Shown here: positions 26,160-37,027 of the stretch, piece by piece | How positions within the stretch are numbered: position 1 is the stretch's first letter | Layout: each line of letters starts with the position of its first letter | Source: Tropicibacter sp. R16_0 | GTDB lineage: Bacteria; Pseudomonadota; Alphaproteobacteria; Rhodobacterales; Rhodobacteraceae | DNA length: 64,000 bases | NCBI RefSeq assembly: GCF_017743935.1 | Contig: NZ_JAGHRE010000010.1 | Span: 124,001 to 188,000 of the forward strand | Reading direction: 5' to 3' | Translations under genes and position numbers: made by a program | Notes under the pieces: generated by a model | Seen by the model: the letters and a program-made list of their open reading frames with translations, nothing else | The model's database searches: none | What the model was told of the DNA's origin: nothing

Positions 26160-26881
26160 GCTGCCTCTCCCCTCAGCATTCGCAGCAACGCCGCCTGTGC
26201 GGCCAGCGTGCCCAGATCATCAACCTTGCGCGGCACATCTGCTTTTGGGGGCGGGCAGTGGGTCAGGCCAGATTGCTCCATCACCACGATGGAATGCCCC
26301 AACCGCGCGGCCTCGCCTGGATCGTGAGTCACCAGCAGAACCGTGCGTCCGGCCAACAACTCCACCGCCAGATCTTGCATATCGGCCCGCGTCTGCGCAT
26401 CCAGCGCTGAAAACGGTTCGTCCAGCAGGATAACGGGTTTGTCCTCCATCAGCGTGCGCGCCAAGGCCACCCGCTGCCGTTGTCCGCCTGACAGTTCCGC
26501 CGGTTTCTTGTCGGCATGATCTGTCAGGCGCACTCGCTGCAACAACCGCTGTAACCGCGCCTGATCGGGCTTTTCGCCGCGCAGCCGCGCGCCAAGCGTT
26601 ATGTTCTGTGTCACCGTTGCCCATGGCAACAACAAGTCATCCTGCGCCATGTAAGCGACGCGCGGCACCACCTCACCGTCATCTGATGCTGTGATCGAGC
26701 CGTCAAACACAGCCCCTGTCTGCAACCCAGCAATCAGCCGGAGCACAGTGGATTTCCCAACGCCCGAGCCACCCAACAGGCAGGTCCATTTCCCTGCCGC
26801 CAACGACAGCGACAGCGGCACAAACAGTTGCGTCGCACCAATGGTGGCCTGCCCCTGAACGGTGATCTCGGGCGCGGTCAT
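26156..26881 (-). CDS. thiZ: Thiamine-precursor ABC transporter ATP-binding protein
   Basis: ATPase (241 residues) of the transporter. Walker A LLGGSGVGKSTVLRLI, Q-loop MAQDDLLLPW, signature ELSGGQRQRVALARTL, Walker B VILLDEPFSALD and switch histidine LVTHDPGEAARL are all intact. The protein is of the nitrate/sulfonate/taurine/thiamine-precursor class. It overlaps tenA by one base (TAATG) and thiX by four bases, so the set is tightly coupled. Confidence 0.9.
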   Translation of the reverse strand: MTAPEITVQGQATIGATQLFVPLSLSLAAGKWTCLLGGSGVGKSTVLRLIAGLQTGAVFDGSITASDDGEVVPRVAYMAQDDLLLPWATVTQNITLGARLRGEKPDQARLQRLLQRVRLTDHADKKPAELSGGQRQRVALARTLMEDKPVILLDEPFSALDAQTRADMQDLAVELLAGRTVLLVTHDPGEAARLGHSIVVMEQSGLTHCPPPKADVPRKVDDLGTLAAQAALLRMLRGEAA

Positions 26882-27561
26882 TATGGGGTCATCCCCATCT
26901 GCCAGAACCCGACCTCAAGCTGGGTTGCCATGTCGAACTTCTGGCAAAGGTGGTCCCAACGCGGAGAGGTTTCGAAATCGGGGCCAATCCGCCGTGTTAG
27001 AGCCGAATCCAGCAGCTCACCCACTGCGCGGCAAGACGCCTGGTACTCTTCGCCTGCATAGGTGTTGATCCAGTCGCGATAGGTCTCGCTTGTGGCTTCA
27101 TCCGCCAGCCGCGCGCCGATCTCACCATAACCCATCACGCAGGGCGCAAGCGCAGCAAGCAGGTCGAGCAGATCGCCGCTGTACCCGGCCTCGAGCACGA
27201 AACGGGTATAGGCCAGGTTTTCGGGCCGTTCGGGCGTGGCAAACAGCTCGTCCTGCGGGATGCCTGCGGCCTCGCAGATGCCGACGTGCAGCTGCATCTC
27301 TTCGGCGACCAACGCATTGACGGTGCCAACCGCGCCCAGCATTTCCTCGTGCGTTTCCGACTTTACGATCGCAAGCGCCCAGGCCCGTGAAAAGTGGATC
27401 AGGAACACATAGTCCTGCCGCAAGTAGTGCAGAAACGCCTCCCGCGGGAGGGTGCCGTCCTTCATCCCTTCGACAAAGGCGTGGCGGGTATACTCCCGCC
27501 ACGGACCTGCCGAGCCCTCGCGCATCAGCGCGAAGGCCCGGCCATAGTCAGGGCCGCTCAT
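26881..27561 (-). CDS. tenA: Aminopyrimidine aminohydrolase (thiaminase II, TenA)
   Basis: Salvages thiamine breakdown products by hydrolysing aminomethyl-pyrimidine to hydroxymethylpyrimidine. The 226-residue TenA-fold protein shows RQDYVFLIHFSRAWALA, the catalytic-cysteine region LAALAPCVMGYGEIG, and NTYAGEEYQASCRA. It sits between the binding protein and the ATPase, linking uptake of the pyrimidine precursor to its conversion. It overlaps thiY by four bases. Confidence 0.94.
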   Translation of the reverse strand: MSGPDYGRAFALMREGSAGPWREYTRHAFVEGMKDGTLPREAFLHYLRQDYVFLIHFSRAWALAIVKSETHEEMLGAVGTVNALVAEEMQLHVGICEAAGIPQDELFATPERPENLAYTRFVLEAGYSGDLLDLLAALAPCVMGYGEIGARLADEATSETYRDWINTYAGEEYQASCRAVGELLDSALTRRIGPDFETSPRWDHLCQKFDMATQLEVGFWQMGMTP

Positions 27562-28493
27562 TTGGCGGTCACGTCGATGGTGATCGCATCAACCGGATTG
27601 ATGCTGTCGATCATGCCGCTGTCTTTCAGGAACGCCTCGAACCGGGCGTAACGGCCGTGATCGAACCCAGCGGGACGCAGGGCAAAACGCGGCAGCGTGT
27701 CGACCCATGCGCGGGCATTCAACTCATCCTGCAACTCGGTCGAGGTGCCCGAGAAGATCTTCCAGCTGTCTTCGGGGTTGTTGACGATGTACTGGGTCGC
27801 CAGCTCGGTCGCGCGCAGGAAGCGGGCCACTTTGTCGGCGTCCATCGTCTCGGGGTTGGCGACATAGATCAGCTCATCATACGACGGCACGCCCTCTTCT
27901 TCGATGTAGAAACAGGTGCCGGGTTCACCTTCGATATCCATCTGGTTCAGCTCAAAGTTCCGGTAAGCACCGATCACGGCATCCACCTGACCCGACATCA
28001 GCGAGGGCGAGAGCGAGAAGTTCACATTGATCATCTCAACATCGCCAAGCGAGACATCGTATTTGCCCAGAACGGCACCCAGAACGGCCTCTTCCACACC
28101 GGCAACCGAGAAACCGATTTTCTTACCCTTCAGGTCAGCGGGCGATTTGATCGGGCCATCTTCCAGAACCAGCAGGCAATTCAGCGGGGTGGCAACCAGG
28201 GTGCCCACACGCTTGAGCGGCAGGCCCTCATGGATCTGCAGGTGCAGCTGGGGCTGGTACGACACCGCCAGATCGGCCTGACCGGCGGCAACCAGACGCG
28301 GCGGGGCCGAGGGGTCGGCGGGCGGAACGATCTCGACCTCAAGGCCCTGATCGGCGAAATATCCCTTTTCCTGCGCCACGATAATGGGCCCGTGGTCGGG
28401 GTTAATGAACCAATCCAGCAGGACGGTCATCTTGTCAGCCGCCATCGCGGGTGTCGCGGCCAGCATGGCCAGTGCGGTCAGCATTTTCTTCAT
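27558..28493 (-). CDS. thiY: Thiamine-precursor ABC transporter substrate-binding protein (NMT1/THI5-like)
   Basis: Periplasmic binding protein of 311 residues with signal peptide MLTALAMLAATPAMA. The mature N-terminus MTVLLDWFINPDHGPI is the NMT1/THI5-like start; WF-NP-HGP is typical of ThiY, which binds N-formyl-4-amino-5-aminomethyl-pyrimidine. KKIGFSVAGVEEAVLG and the later EEEGVPSYDELIY fit the same family. The start is set by the signal peptide. It precedes tenA in the operon. Confidence 0.92.
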   Translation of the reverse strand: MKKMLTALAMLAATPAMAADKMTVLLDWFINPDHGPIIVAQEKGYFADQGLEVEIVPPADPSAPPRLVAAGQADLAVSYQPQLHLQIHEGLPLKRVGTLVATPLNCLLVLEDGPIKSPADLKGKKIGFSVAGVEEAVLGAVLGKYDVSLGDVEMINVNFSLSPSLMSGQVDAVIGAYRNFELNQMDIEGEPGTCFYIEEEGVPSYDELIYVANPETMDADKVARFLRATELATQYIVNNPEDSWKIFSGTSTELQDELNARAWVDTLPRFALRPAGFDHGRYARFEAFLKDSGMIDSINPVDAITIDVTAK

Positions 28494-28512
28494 GTTCGCG
28501 TTTCCTTGTGAG

Positions 28513-29478
28513 TTATGAGGTTGAGGCCGCAACAAGAACGATCTCGCCCGGCCAAATCTGTTGAATACGCTCTGCCGTGCGCCAGGCGCGTAGGCCTGTG
28601 GCACAGCAGAGCGCAATGCGGGTTTCCGGGGCGGGCAGATGGTTCTGCACCTCCTCCGGTGGGATGCGGGTGGCGGTGGCAAGGATCGGCTCGGGGGCCT
28701 CCTCCTCTCCGCGCAGTTCGACGATCATGTCCTGATCAGTCAGCTCGGTAGGCGCGGCAAAGCGCAGGGAGGTCTGGGGTTCGGGCGCAGTGTCGAACCG
28801 AAAGCTGGTGCTGCGATAGGTCTGTGCGTCGAACTGTACCATCTGACCCAGGGGCGAGGGGCTGAGCACCATCAGAACCGCCAAAGCCATCTGCGCTTGC
28901 AGCGCACCGATCATGCCTACTACTGGCCCCAGAACACCTGCCGTCGCGCAGCTTGCGCCGCTGTCGGGGGCCTCGGAGAAAACGGCGCGCAGGGACGGCA
29001 CGCCGCCACAGAAACCGCCGACATATCCGCCAAGCCCCAGCACCGAGGCGCTGATCAGCGGTTTGCTTTGCACAAGGCATTCGTCGCTGAGCGTGTAGCT
29101 CGCCGCATAGCTGTCAGCGCAATCCAGGATCAGATCGGCATTTGCCACCAGATTGGCCACATTCGCGGGTGTTAGAGCCTGTTTCTGCGCCTCAACGGTG
29201 ATCTCGGAATTCAACGCCCGACACCGCGCCGCCGCGACTTCGGACTTGGACGCCCCACAATCCGCCTCGACAAACAGTGTCTGCCGGTGCAGGTTCGACA
29301 GATCGACGGTGTCTGCATCCAGCAAGGTCAAATGCCCTACGCCCGCCCCTGCCAGCAACGGCAGCACCGGCGCGGCCAACCCGCCACATCCCACCACAAG
29401 GACACGGGCGCGAGACAGGCTGTCCTGCCCCTGCGCGCCGACCTGCGGCAGGATCATCTGGCGGGCATAGCGGCTCAT
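28513..29478 (-). CDS. thiF: ThiF/MoeB-type adenylyltransferase with rhodanese-like C-terminal tail
   Basis: Adenylates the C-terminal glycine of ThiS so that sulfur can be added for thiazole synthesis. The 321-residue protein has RYARQMILPQVG, the nucleotide-binding loop VLVVGCGGLAAPVLPLLAGAGVG, DADTVDLSNLHRQ, and DLILDCADSYAASY. The usual pair of CxxC zinc motifs is not seen. The C-terminal part (about 235-321) ends with ETRIALCCATGLRAWRTAERI, which resembles a rhodanese active-site loop and could be the sulfur-transfer module. It overlaps thiE by four bases. Confidence 0.88.
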   Translation of the reverse strand: MSRYARQMILPQVGAQGQDSLSRARVLVVGCGGLAAPVLPLLAGAGVGHLTLLDADTVDLSNLHRQTLFVEADCGASKSEVAAARCRALNSEITVEAQKQALTPANVANLVANADLILDCADSYAASYTLSDECLVQSKPLISASVLGLGGYVGGFCGGVPSLRAVFSEAPDSGASCATAGVLGPVVGMIGALQAQMALAVLMVLSPSPLGQMVQFDAQTYRSTSFRFDTAPEPQTSLRFAAPTELTDQDMIVELRGEEEAPEPILATATRIPPEEVQNHLPAPETRIALCCATGLRAWRTAERIQQIWPGEIVLVAASTS

Positions 29479-30071
29479 CGCGTCGCCTCGATCCACTCGT
29501 GCACGCGCCCCTCCGGGTCGTCGTTCAGGGTAATGTCGGTCACGGCGGACACGATATCGGCACCTGCCTCGAGCACTCCCGGTGCACGCTCGACGCTCAT
29601 CCCGCCGATGCCGACCAAGGGGATGTCGCCCACCCGTTCTTTCCATTCGGTGACGCGCGGCAGGCCCTGTTGGTGCCATTTCATCTTTTTCAGGATAGTG
29701 GGATAAACCGGACCAAGCGCGACATAGTCCGGGTTCATCGCCAAAACCCGCTCCAACTCGTCGTCGTCATGGGTCGAAACGCCCAGCTTTAGACCCGCTT
29801 TTCGGATCGCAGTCAGGTCTGCATCGTCCAGATCCTCTTGACCCAAATGAATCCATTCGACCCCCAGATCAATCGCGGCCTGCCAATAGTCGTTGATCAC
29901 CAGAACGCAGCCGTATTCGGCGCAAAGGTCGCGCCCCTTGGCGATCTGTTCGCGCACCACCTCGTCTGGCTGATCCTTGATCCTCAGCTGCACCAGCTTG
30001 ATCCCCAAGGGCAGCATCCGTTCCAGCCAATCGGTGTGGTCAAAGATGGGATAGAAGCGATCCAGATTCAT
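29475..30071 (-). CDS. thiE: Thiamine phosphate synthase
   Basis: Joins hydroxymethylpyrimidine pyrophosphate and thiazole phosphate into thiamine phosphate. The 198-residue TIM-barrel protein has [61 protein letters not shown] and the phosphate-binding [12 protein letters not shown], all family motifs. It sits between thiG and thiF with four-base overlaps on both sides. Confidence 0.95.
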   Translation of the reverse strand: MNLDRFYPIFDHTDWLERMLPLGIKLVQLRIKDQPDEVVREQIAKGRDLCAEYGCVLVINDYWQAAIDLGVEWIHLGQEDLDDADLTAIRKAGLKLGVSTHDDDELERVLAMNPDYVALGPVYPTILKKMKWHQQGLPRVTEWKERVGDIPLVGIGGMSVERAPGVLEAGADIVSAVTDITLNDDPEGRVHEWIEATR

Positions 30072-30832
30072 GACAAAAACGCCTTTCCAATGACGGGGGT
30101 GGATGCCTCGGCCATATCGCGCGCCTCAATCGGGTCAGCCTCATGCGCCAATCGCCCGGCTTCCACCGCCAAGGCCATCGCCTTGGCCATCACCTGTGGC
30201 TCGCCCGCGCGGGCCACCGCAGTGTTCAGCAGAACCGCGTCATAGCCCAGCTCCATCGCGTGCGCCGCATGAGATGGCAGGCCAATGCCTGCATCCACCA
30301 CCAGCGGCACGTCGGGGAATTCGGCCCGCATCGCGCGCAGAGCGTATTCGTTGTTCAGCCCCCGGCCCGAGCCAATCGGCGCACCCCAGGGCATCAGCAC
30401 TTCACACCCGGCCTCGAGCAACCGCTCACCCACGATCAGGTCATCGGTGGTATAGGGAAACACCTGAAACCCATCCTCGGTCAGGATACGCGCCGCCTCG
30501 ACCAGCTGGAACACATCCGGTTGCAGGCTATCGGTGTGACCGATCAGCTCTAGCTTGATCCATTTGGTGTCGAACACCTCACGCGCCATGTGGGCGGTGG
30601 TCACCGCCTCTTTGACCGTGTGACAACCAGCCGTGTTGGGCAGGATCAGCACGCCCAGATCCTCGATCATCTGCCAAAACGTCTGCCCCGCGCCGCCCTC
30701 GCGTCGCAGCGACACGGTCGCCACGCCCGCGCCGCTGTCGCGGAACGCCTGCTCCAAAATGGCGGGGCTGGGGTATTGTGCCGTGCCCAGCATCAGTGGG
30801 TTGGGCAATTCGGTGCCGTAGAACGTCCGCAT
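30068..30832 (-). CDS. thiG: Thiazole synthase
   Basis: Builds the thiazole phosphate ring from DXP, dehydroglycine and ThiS thiocarboxylate. The 254-residue protein has [75 protein letters not shown] and [17 protein letters not shown]. Lys in WIKLELI is the Schiff-base lysine. The start at 30832 is four bases after thiS, confirming tight coupling of the two partners. Confidence 0.96.
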   Translation of the reverse strand: MRTFYGTELPNPLMLGTAQYPSPAILEQAFRDSGAGVATVSLRREGGAGQTFWQMIEDLGVLILPNTAGCHTVKEAVTTAHMAREVFDTKWIKLELIGHTDSLQPDVFQLVEAARILTEDGFQVFPYTTDDLIVGERLLEAGCEVLMPWGAPIGSGRGLNNEYALRAMRAEFPDVPLVVDAGIGLPSHAAHAMELGYDAVLLNTAVARAGEPQVMAKAMALAVEAGRLAHEADPIEARDMAEASTPVIGKAFLS

Positions 30833-30836
30833 CACG

Positions 30837-31031
30837 TTACCCTCCCTGCATCGGGGCAAGCACCTCGACCCGATCGCCATCGTTCAGCCGGTGACCCACA
30901 CGCAGGGACGAAGGAACAAAATCCTCGTTCACCGCCGTGGCCACACGACCCGAGAAACCGCATTCCTCAAGCAGGGCAGCCAGAGTTTCGGCGGCCACTT
31001 CGCGGGCCTCGCCGTTAAGCACGATCTTCAT
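30837..31031 (-). CDS. thiS: Sulfur carrier protein ThiS
   Basis: Ubiquitin-like 64-residue protein that carries sulfur as a C-terminal thiocarboxylate for thiazole formation. [20 protein letters not shown] is a typical beta-grasp start and the protein ends MQGG, the required diglycine. The coding region overlaps the end of thiO by 17 bases, which fixes the start at 31031 and couples translation. Confidence 0.95.
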   Translation of the reverse strand: MKIVLNGEAREVAAETLAALLEECGFSGRVATAVNEDFVPSSLRVGHRLNDGDRVEVLAPMQGG

Positions 31032-31992
31032 CGACCATCTCCGAATGTTTGTTGTCCAGCACCAGATCCGCCACACCCCGCGCCATCGAAGGGGCCAGCA
31101 GATAGCCGTGCCGGTAAAGGCCGTTGGCATAGACCCGACCGCCGATCCGACGAATGCGCGGCAGGTTGTCGGGGAAGGCCGGGCGCAGATCGACGCCGAT
31201 CTCCAGCACTTCTGCCTCGCCAAAGGCCGGGTTCAGGGCATAGGCCGCGCTGAGCAGTTCCAGCATCGACCGTGCCGTTATCCGACCGCTGTCTTCGCTT
31301 TCGATCATCGTCGCACCCAGCATGTAAACCCCGTCACCACGTGGAACGATGTAGAGCGGCAGGCGTGGATGCAACAGGCGAACAGGGCGTATTAGAGCCA
31401 CATCTGGTGCGTGAATGACCAGCATTTCACCCTTCACACCGCGCAGGTCCGTCAAGACATCGCGCGCCGAAAGACCCCGGCAATCGATGGTATTCTCCAG
31501 CCCCTCGGGCGCCGCGACCTGATGGAACGTCACGCCTTTCTCGACCAAGCCAGCATGCAAGTCAGCAAGCGCTTTGCGTGGATCAAGATGCGCTTCTTTC
31601 TCAAAATAAAGCCCTTTGCCGAATGCACCCAAATCAGGCTCTAATTCGGCGATTTCGCCACGACCGACGTCCGCGAATCCCTCAGTTCGTCGTGAAAACC
31701 GGCGCAGATCAGGCAGATCGCGGGCATTGGCGACCACCAGCGTTCCAGCATATGTCACGTCCGTCTTGCCAGCCCACCAGCCGATGGCCTCTTGTCCCAG
31801 ACGGAGCACGGGCTCTTCGGCATTCTCATATTCGCACCAGGGCGCGAGCATGCCGCCTGCCCACCACGAGCACCCATGTGGCCCCGGGGGACCAGCGGGA
31901 TCATAGACGTCCACGGTAGCACCACGCGCGACCAGTTCGGTCGCGACCGCCAAACCGGCAACGCCTGCCCCTATGACGGAAAAATCGCTCAT
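31015..31992 (-). CDS. thiO: Glycine oxidase ThiO
   Basis: FAD enzyme that oxidises glycine to dehydroglycine for thiazole synthesis, replacing the radical enzyme ThiH in aerobic bacteria. The 325-residue protein starts with the FAD dinucleotide fold VIGAGVAGLAVATELVARGATVDVYD, has SWWAGGMLAPWCE, and a C-terminal YANGLYRHGYLLAPSMARGVAD that matches the family. The ATG at 31992 overlaps the thiD stop (ATGA); the TTG at 31998 is less likely. Confidence 0.93.
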   Translation of the reverse strand: MSDFSVIGAGVAGLAVATELVARGATVDVYDPAGPPGPHGCSWWAGGMLAPWCEYENAEEPVLRLGQEAIGWWAGKTDVTYAGTLVVANARDLPDLRRFSRRTEGFADVGRGEIAELEPDLGAFGKGLYFEKEAHLDPRKALADLHAGLVEKGVTFHQVAAPEGLENTIDCRGLSARDVLTDLRGVKGEMLVIHAPDVALIRPVRLLHPRLPLYIVPRGDGVYMLGATMIESEDSGRITARSMLELLSAAYALNPAFGEAEVLEIGVDLRPAFPDNLPRIRRIGGRVYANGLYRHGYLLAPSMARGVADLVLDNKHSEMVDEDRA

Positions 31993-32789
31993 GCCCAAAC
32001 CTTGTGGAAATGGTGCACGGGTCCGTGGCCGTGACCGACACCCAAAGTATCGGCCTGAACAATCGCGCCCTGCAGATAGCTATGTGCCTGTGCAACCGCC
32101 TCGGGCAACTCCAGTCCTTTGGCGAGACCGGCCGCGATCGACGAGGATAGGGTGCAGCCTGTGCCGTGCGTGTTTTTCGTGTTTCGGCGCGGGGCCGTGT
32201 AGTCACCAGCCACGCGTTCATCTGTCAGCAGCAGATCGTGGCAGACGTCGCCTTCGGCATGGCCACCCTTCATCAACACCGCATTGGCACCCAACGCACA
32301 CAAAGCCAGCCCCTGCTCCACCATCTCTTCAGGTGTTTCGGCTACCATCCTGTCCAATAGGCAAGCCGCTTCGGGCAGGTTGGGTGTCAGAACGGTGGCG
32401 CTTGGCAAAAGCACATCGCGCAGGGTTTGCACCGCTTCGCGCGCCAGCAGGGCGTCGCCGGATTTGGCGATCATCACTGGATCAAGCACAACGGGGCCAT
32501 CGAAACCAGCAATCCCATCAGCAACGGTTTGAATGATCTCGGGCGTGGCCAGCATTCCGATCTTGATCGCACCCACGTTCAAATCGGACAAAACCGCATC
32601 GATTTGCGCCGCAATCACATCCAACGGAATGCCGTGAACCGCTGTCACCGCTTGCGTATTTTGCGCCGTTACCGCCGTGATCACGCTCGCGCCGTAGACA
32701 CCAAGGGCCGACATCGCCTTGAGGTCCGCCTGAATACCCGCGCCGCCACCGCTATCGGATCCGGCGATTGTAAGCGCAATTGGTGCCAT
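31989..32789 (-). CDS. thiD: Hydroxymethylpyrimidine/phosphomethylpyrimidine kinase
   Basis: Phosphorylates HMP twice to HMP-PP. The 266-residue ribokinase-fold protein has IALTIAGSDSGGGAGIQADLK, VYGASVITAVTAQNT, VLDPVMIAKSGDALL, TPNLPEA and the anion-hole NTHGTGCTLSS. The ATG at 32789 is chosen because GGAG lies six bases upstream; in-frame ATGs at 32801, 32804 and a possible start at 32825 lack this. It is the first gene after the TPP riboswitch, so HMP use leads the operon. Confidence 0.95.
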   Translation of the reverse strand: MAPIALTIAGSDSGGGAGIQADLKAMSALGVYGASVITAVTAQNTQAVTAVHGIPLDVIAAQIDAVLSDLNVGAIKIGMLATPEIIQTVADGIAGFDGPVVLDPVMIAKSGDALLAREAVQTLRDVLLPSATVLTPNLPEAACLLDRMVAETPEEMVEQGLALCALGANAVLMKGGHAEGDVCHDLLLTDERVAGDYTAPRRNTKNTHGTGCTLSSSIAAGLAKGLELPEAVAQAHSYLQGAIVQADTLGVGHGHGPVHHFHKVWA

Positions 32790-32847
32790 CGGTTGCTCCA
32801 TCATCTTGGTGGGCAATCGGGGCATGGAAGGTGAGCCTGTGACTAAG

Positions 32848-32932
32848 ACCGTTTCCTACGCCGGAATTGCCCGGATCAGGTTCGATGGGTTGGTGTCAGA
32901 CACCTCTCAGCCAATGCAGGCACCCCAACGGT
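32848..32932 (-). promoter_or_regulatory. TPP riboswitch (THI element) of the thiamine operon
   Basis: Read on the minus strand, the element starts with ACCGTT, has GGGGTGCC, CTGAGA, GAACCTGATCCGGG and CGTAGG, the strictly conserved TPP aptamer blocks, and closes with AACGGT pairing back to the first six bases (P1). It lies about 60 bases before the thiD ATG. No T-tract terminator is seen between aptamer and start codon, so control is probably at translation. TPP binding would shut down the whole operon. Confidence 0.95.
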
Positions 32933-33023
32933 TGTCGCGAACATCTCAGGGGTTGGTCGGATTATCAATAGCCAAAAGCCTTGTTTTATGGGGCCAGACT
33001 GGACTTATTAACCTTTCCAGATA

Positions 33024-33056
33024 CAAAAAAGGCCGCCCGTTTTTCGGGGCGGCCTC
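33024..33056 (-). terminator. Intrinsic terminator after dnaJ
   Basis: On the minus strand GGCCGCCCC-GAAAA-ACGGGCGGCC is followed by TTTTTTG. It lies about 20 bases beyond the dnaJ stop and separates the chaperone operon from the thiamine operon leader. Confidence 0.88.
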
Positions 33057-33077
33057 TCGATTGGTTCAGACAAGGGA

Positions 33078-34226
33078 TCAGCCCTTCATGCCATCCCAAA
33101 AGGATTTGACGGAGGAGAAGAAGGTCTTGCCTTCGGGGTTGTTGTCCTCGCTCAAGTCCTCGAACTCGCGCAGGAGTTCCTTTTGGCGGCTGGTCAGGTT
33201 GACCGGCGTCTCGACAGCCAATTCGATGAACATGTCACCAACACCGCCGCCACGAAGCGCTGGCATACCCTTGCCGCGCAGACGCATCTGACGGCCCGAC
33301 TGGCTGCCAGCCGGAATCTGTACGCGGCCGCGGCCACCGTCGATGGTCGGCACTTCGATCGAACCACCCAACGCTGCGTTCGCCATTGAAACTGGCACGC
33401 GGCAATACAGGTTCACGCCGTCGCGCTCGAACAGGTCATGCTGGGCCACCTCAACAAAGATGTACAGATCACCCGGAGGGCCACCGCGCATACCTGCCTC
33501 ACCTTCGCCAGCCAGGCGAATGCGGGTCCCGGTCTCGACGCCTGCAGGGATGTTCACCGACAGAGCACGGTCTTTTTCGACCCGACCTGCGCCGTTGCAC
33601 ACCTTACAGGGGTTCTTGATGATCTGACCCAGGCCGTTACAGGTCGGGCAGGTCCGTTCGACCGTAAAGAAACCTTGCTGTGCCCGTACCTTACCCATGC
33701 CCGAACATGTCGGACAAGTGACCGGCTCAACCCCGCCTTCGGCACCGGTGCCGTCACAAGATGAACAGCTGACCGCAGTGGGAACGTTGATCGTCTTTTG
33801 CATGCCGGTAAAAGCATCATCCAGCGACACCCGCAGGTTATAGCGCAAGTCCGAGCCACGCGCGGCACGGCGTCCGCCGCCGCCCCGTTGACCACCCATG
33901 AAGTCGCCAAACAGGTCATCGAACACGTCCGAAAACGCCGACGAGAAATCACCCGAGCCAAAGCCGCCACCAGGACGGCCACCGCCGCCACCCATGCCAT
34001 TTTCGAACGCGGCATGGCCAAAGCGGTCATAGGCTGCCTTTTTCTCGGCGTCCTTCAGAACCTCATAGGCCTCATTGGCCTCTTTGAACTGAGACTCTGC
34101 GTCTGGATTGTCCTTGTTGCGGTCAGGATGCAGTTCTTTGGCCTTCTTGCGAAAACCCTTCTTGATCTCGTCCGCCGAAGCGCCCTTGGCTACGCCGAGC
34201 ACGTCATAATAGTCACGTTTTGACAT
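33078..34226 (-). CDS. dnaJ: Co-chaperone DnaJ
   Basis: Delivers unfolded proteins to DnaK and stimulates its ATPase. The 382-residue type I protein has a J domain with HPD ([15 protein letters not shown]), a Gly-rich linker, a zinc domain with four CxxCxGxG repeats ([32 protein letters not shown]) and C-terminal substrate-binding domains. It follows dnaK after 74 bases that contain a strong hairpin. Confidence 0.97.
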   Translation of the reverse strand: MSKRDYYDVLGVAKGASADEIKKGFRKKAKELHPDRNKDNPDAESQFKEANEAYEVLKDAEKKAAYDRFGHAAFENGMGGGGGRPGGGFGSGDFSSAFSDVFDDLFGDFMGGQRGGGGRRAARGSDLRYNLRVSLDDAFTGMQKTINVPTAVSCSSCDGTGAEGGVEPVTCPTCSGMGKVRAQQGFFTVERTCPTCNGLGQIIKNPCKVCNGAGRVEKDRALSVNIPAGVETGTRIRLAGEGEAGMRGGPPGDLYIFVEVAQHDLFERDGVNLYCRVPVSMANAALGGSIEVPTIDGGRGRVQIPAGSQSGRQMRLRGKGMPALRGGGVGDMFIELAVETPVNLTSRQKELLREFEDLSEDNNPEGKTFFSSVKSFWDGMKG

Positions 34227-34252
34227 CCGTTATTCCTTCTGCCTCAACGAAA

Positions 34253-34280
34253 GAGGGCCGGTCCGTCGACCGGACCGGCC
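34253..34280 (-). other. 11-bp hairpin in the dnaK-dnaJ gap
   Basis: GGGCCGGTCCG and CGGACCGGCCC are exact inverted copies around a five-base loop. The hairpin occupies much of the 74 bases between dnaK and dnaJ. On the minus strand it is followed by CTCTTTC, not a true T tract, so it may be a partial terminator or an mRNA processing signal that lowers dnaJ relative to dnaK. Confidence 0.55.
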
Positions 34281-34300
34281 CCTTTAAGCCCGGTTAAGCG

Positions 34301-36211
<1,911 letters not shown>

Positions 36212-36320
36212 GTTCGATCCCTTTTCTCTTCAAGGCGATTACCCGAGGCCTGAACCCGTTGTGGCATCCCGACCTCGATCCGTTTGCGCGAATGGCACTA
36301 CACCATCGCGCGTCCCGGCG

Positions 36321-36349
36321 TATATAAGGTCGCGTGAACGGGCCTGCAA
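36321..36349 (-). promoter_or_regulatory. Promoter of dnaK
   Basis: On the minus strand TTGCAG (36349-36344), 17 bases, then TATATA (36326-36321). CTTGCAG also resembles the CTTGAAA -35 of heat-shock sigma-32 and is followed at similar distance by CCTTATATA, so either or both forms of polymerase could use it. Start near 36314 gives a leader of about 100 bases. Confidence 0.55.
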
Positions 36350-36424
36350 GCACTGTGAATTGCGGGTTTTCTGGAATCTTGGACCTTTTTTGACAAGGTT
36401 TCGCTAACGAATAAGGAACATCGC

Positions 36425-37027
36425 GTGGCGCGGCTTTTGATACGGGGGTTCGAGGTCTGGAAATCCCACCTGGATTCCAAGGCCCAAGCCGCGCTGATCG
36501 ACGATCTGCGCCCGATCCTGAAGGCGGCGCCACTGTTCAACCCCACCACGGCATCCGGCAAGAAAATGTCGGTACGCATGACATCTGCAGGGTCTTGTGG
36601 CTGGATTTCCGACAGATCTGGCTATCGTTATGAACCCAATCATCCGGTGGGACGCCCCTGGCCCGCAATCCCAGAGTCAATTCTGTCGATCTGGCGCGAC
36701 ACCTCCGGTCTCGACCGCCTGCCCGACAGCTGCTTGATCAACTACTACGGCGAAGACACCAAGATGGGCCTGCATCAAGACAAGGACGAGGCCGACTTCT
36801 CTTGGCCCGTCGTGTCCGTGTCTTTGGGAGATGATGCTTTGTTTCGGATGGGCAACCCGACGCGGGGTGGCAAGACAGAATCCCTCTGGCTCAGCTCTGG
36901 CGATGTGGTTGTTATGGGTGGTGAAGCGCGGCTCAGCTATCACGGGATCGACCGTATCCGGTTCAGATCATCCCGCCTGTTACCCAAGGGCGGGCGGATC
37001 AACCTGACGCTTCGTGTCGTGACCTAA
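36425..37027 (+). CDS. alkB: Alpha-ketoglutarate-dependent dioxygenase AlkB
   Basis: Repairs N-methylated bases in DNA and RNA by iron-dependent oxidative demethylation. The 200-residue protein has the HxD iron ligands in GLHQDKDE (His117, Asp119), His173 in SYHGIDRI, and the 2-oxoglutarate/Arg motif RINLTLR (191-197). The start is GTG at 36425. It runs divergently from dnaK and converges with the SH3-domain gene, their stop codons overlapping by four bases. Confidence 0.93.
   Translation: MARLLIRGFEVWKSHLDSKAQAALIDDLRPILKAAPLFNPTTASGKKMSVRMTSAGSCGWISDRSGYRYEPNHPVGRPWPAIPESILSIWRDTSGLDRLPDSCLINYYGEDTKMGLHQDKDEADFSWPVVSVSLGDDALFRMGNPTRGGKTESLWLSSGDVVVMGGEARLSYHGIDRIRFRSSRLLPKGGRINLTLRVVT

Noticed and set aside
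32806-33291. A plus-strand open frame over the TPP riboswitch and the end of dnaJ
   Set aside because: It is made of the reverse of the aptamer and dnaJ; no independent coding signal.
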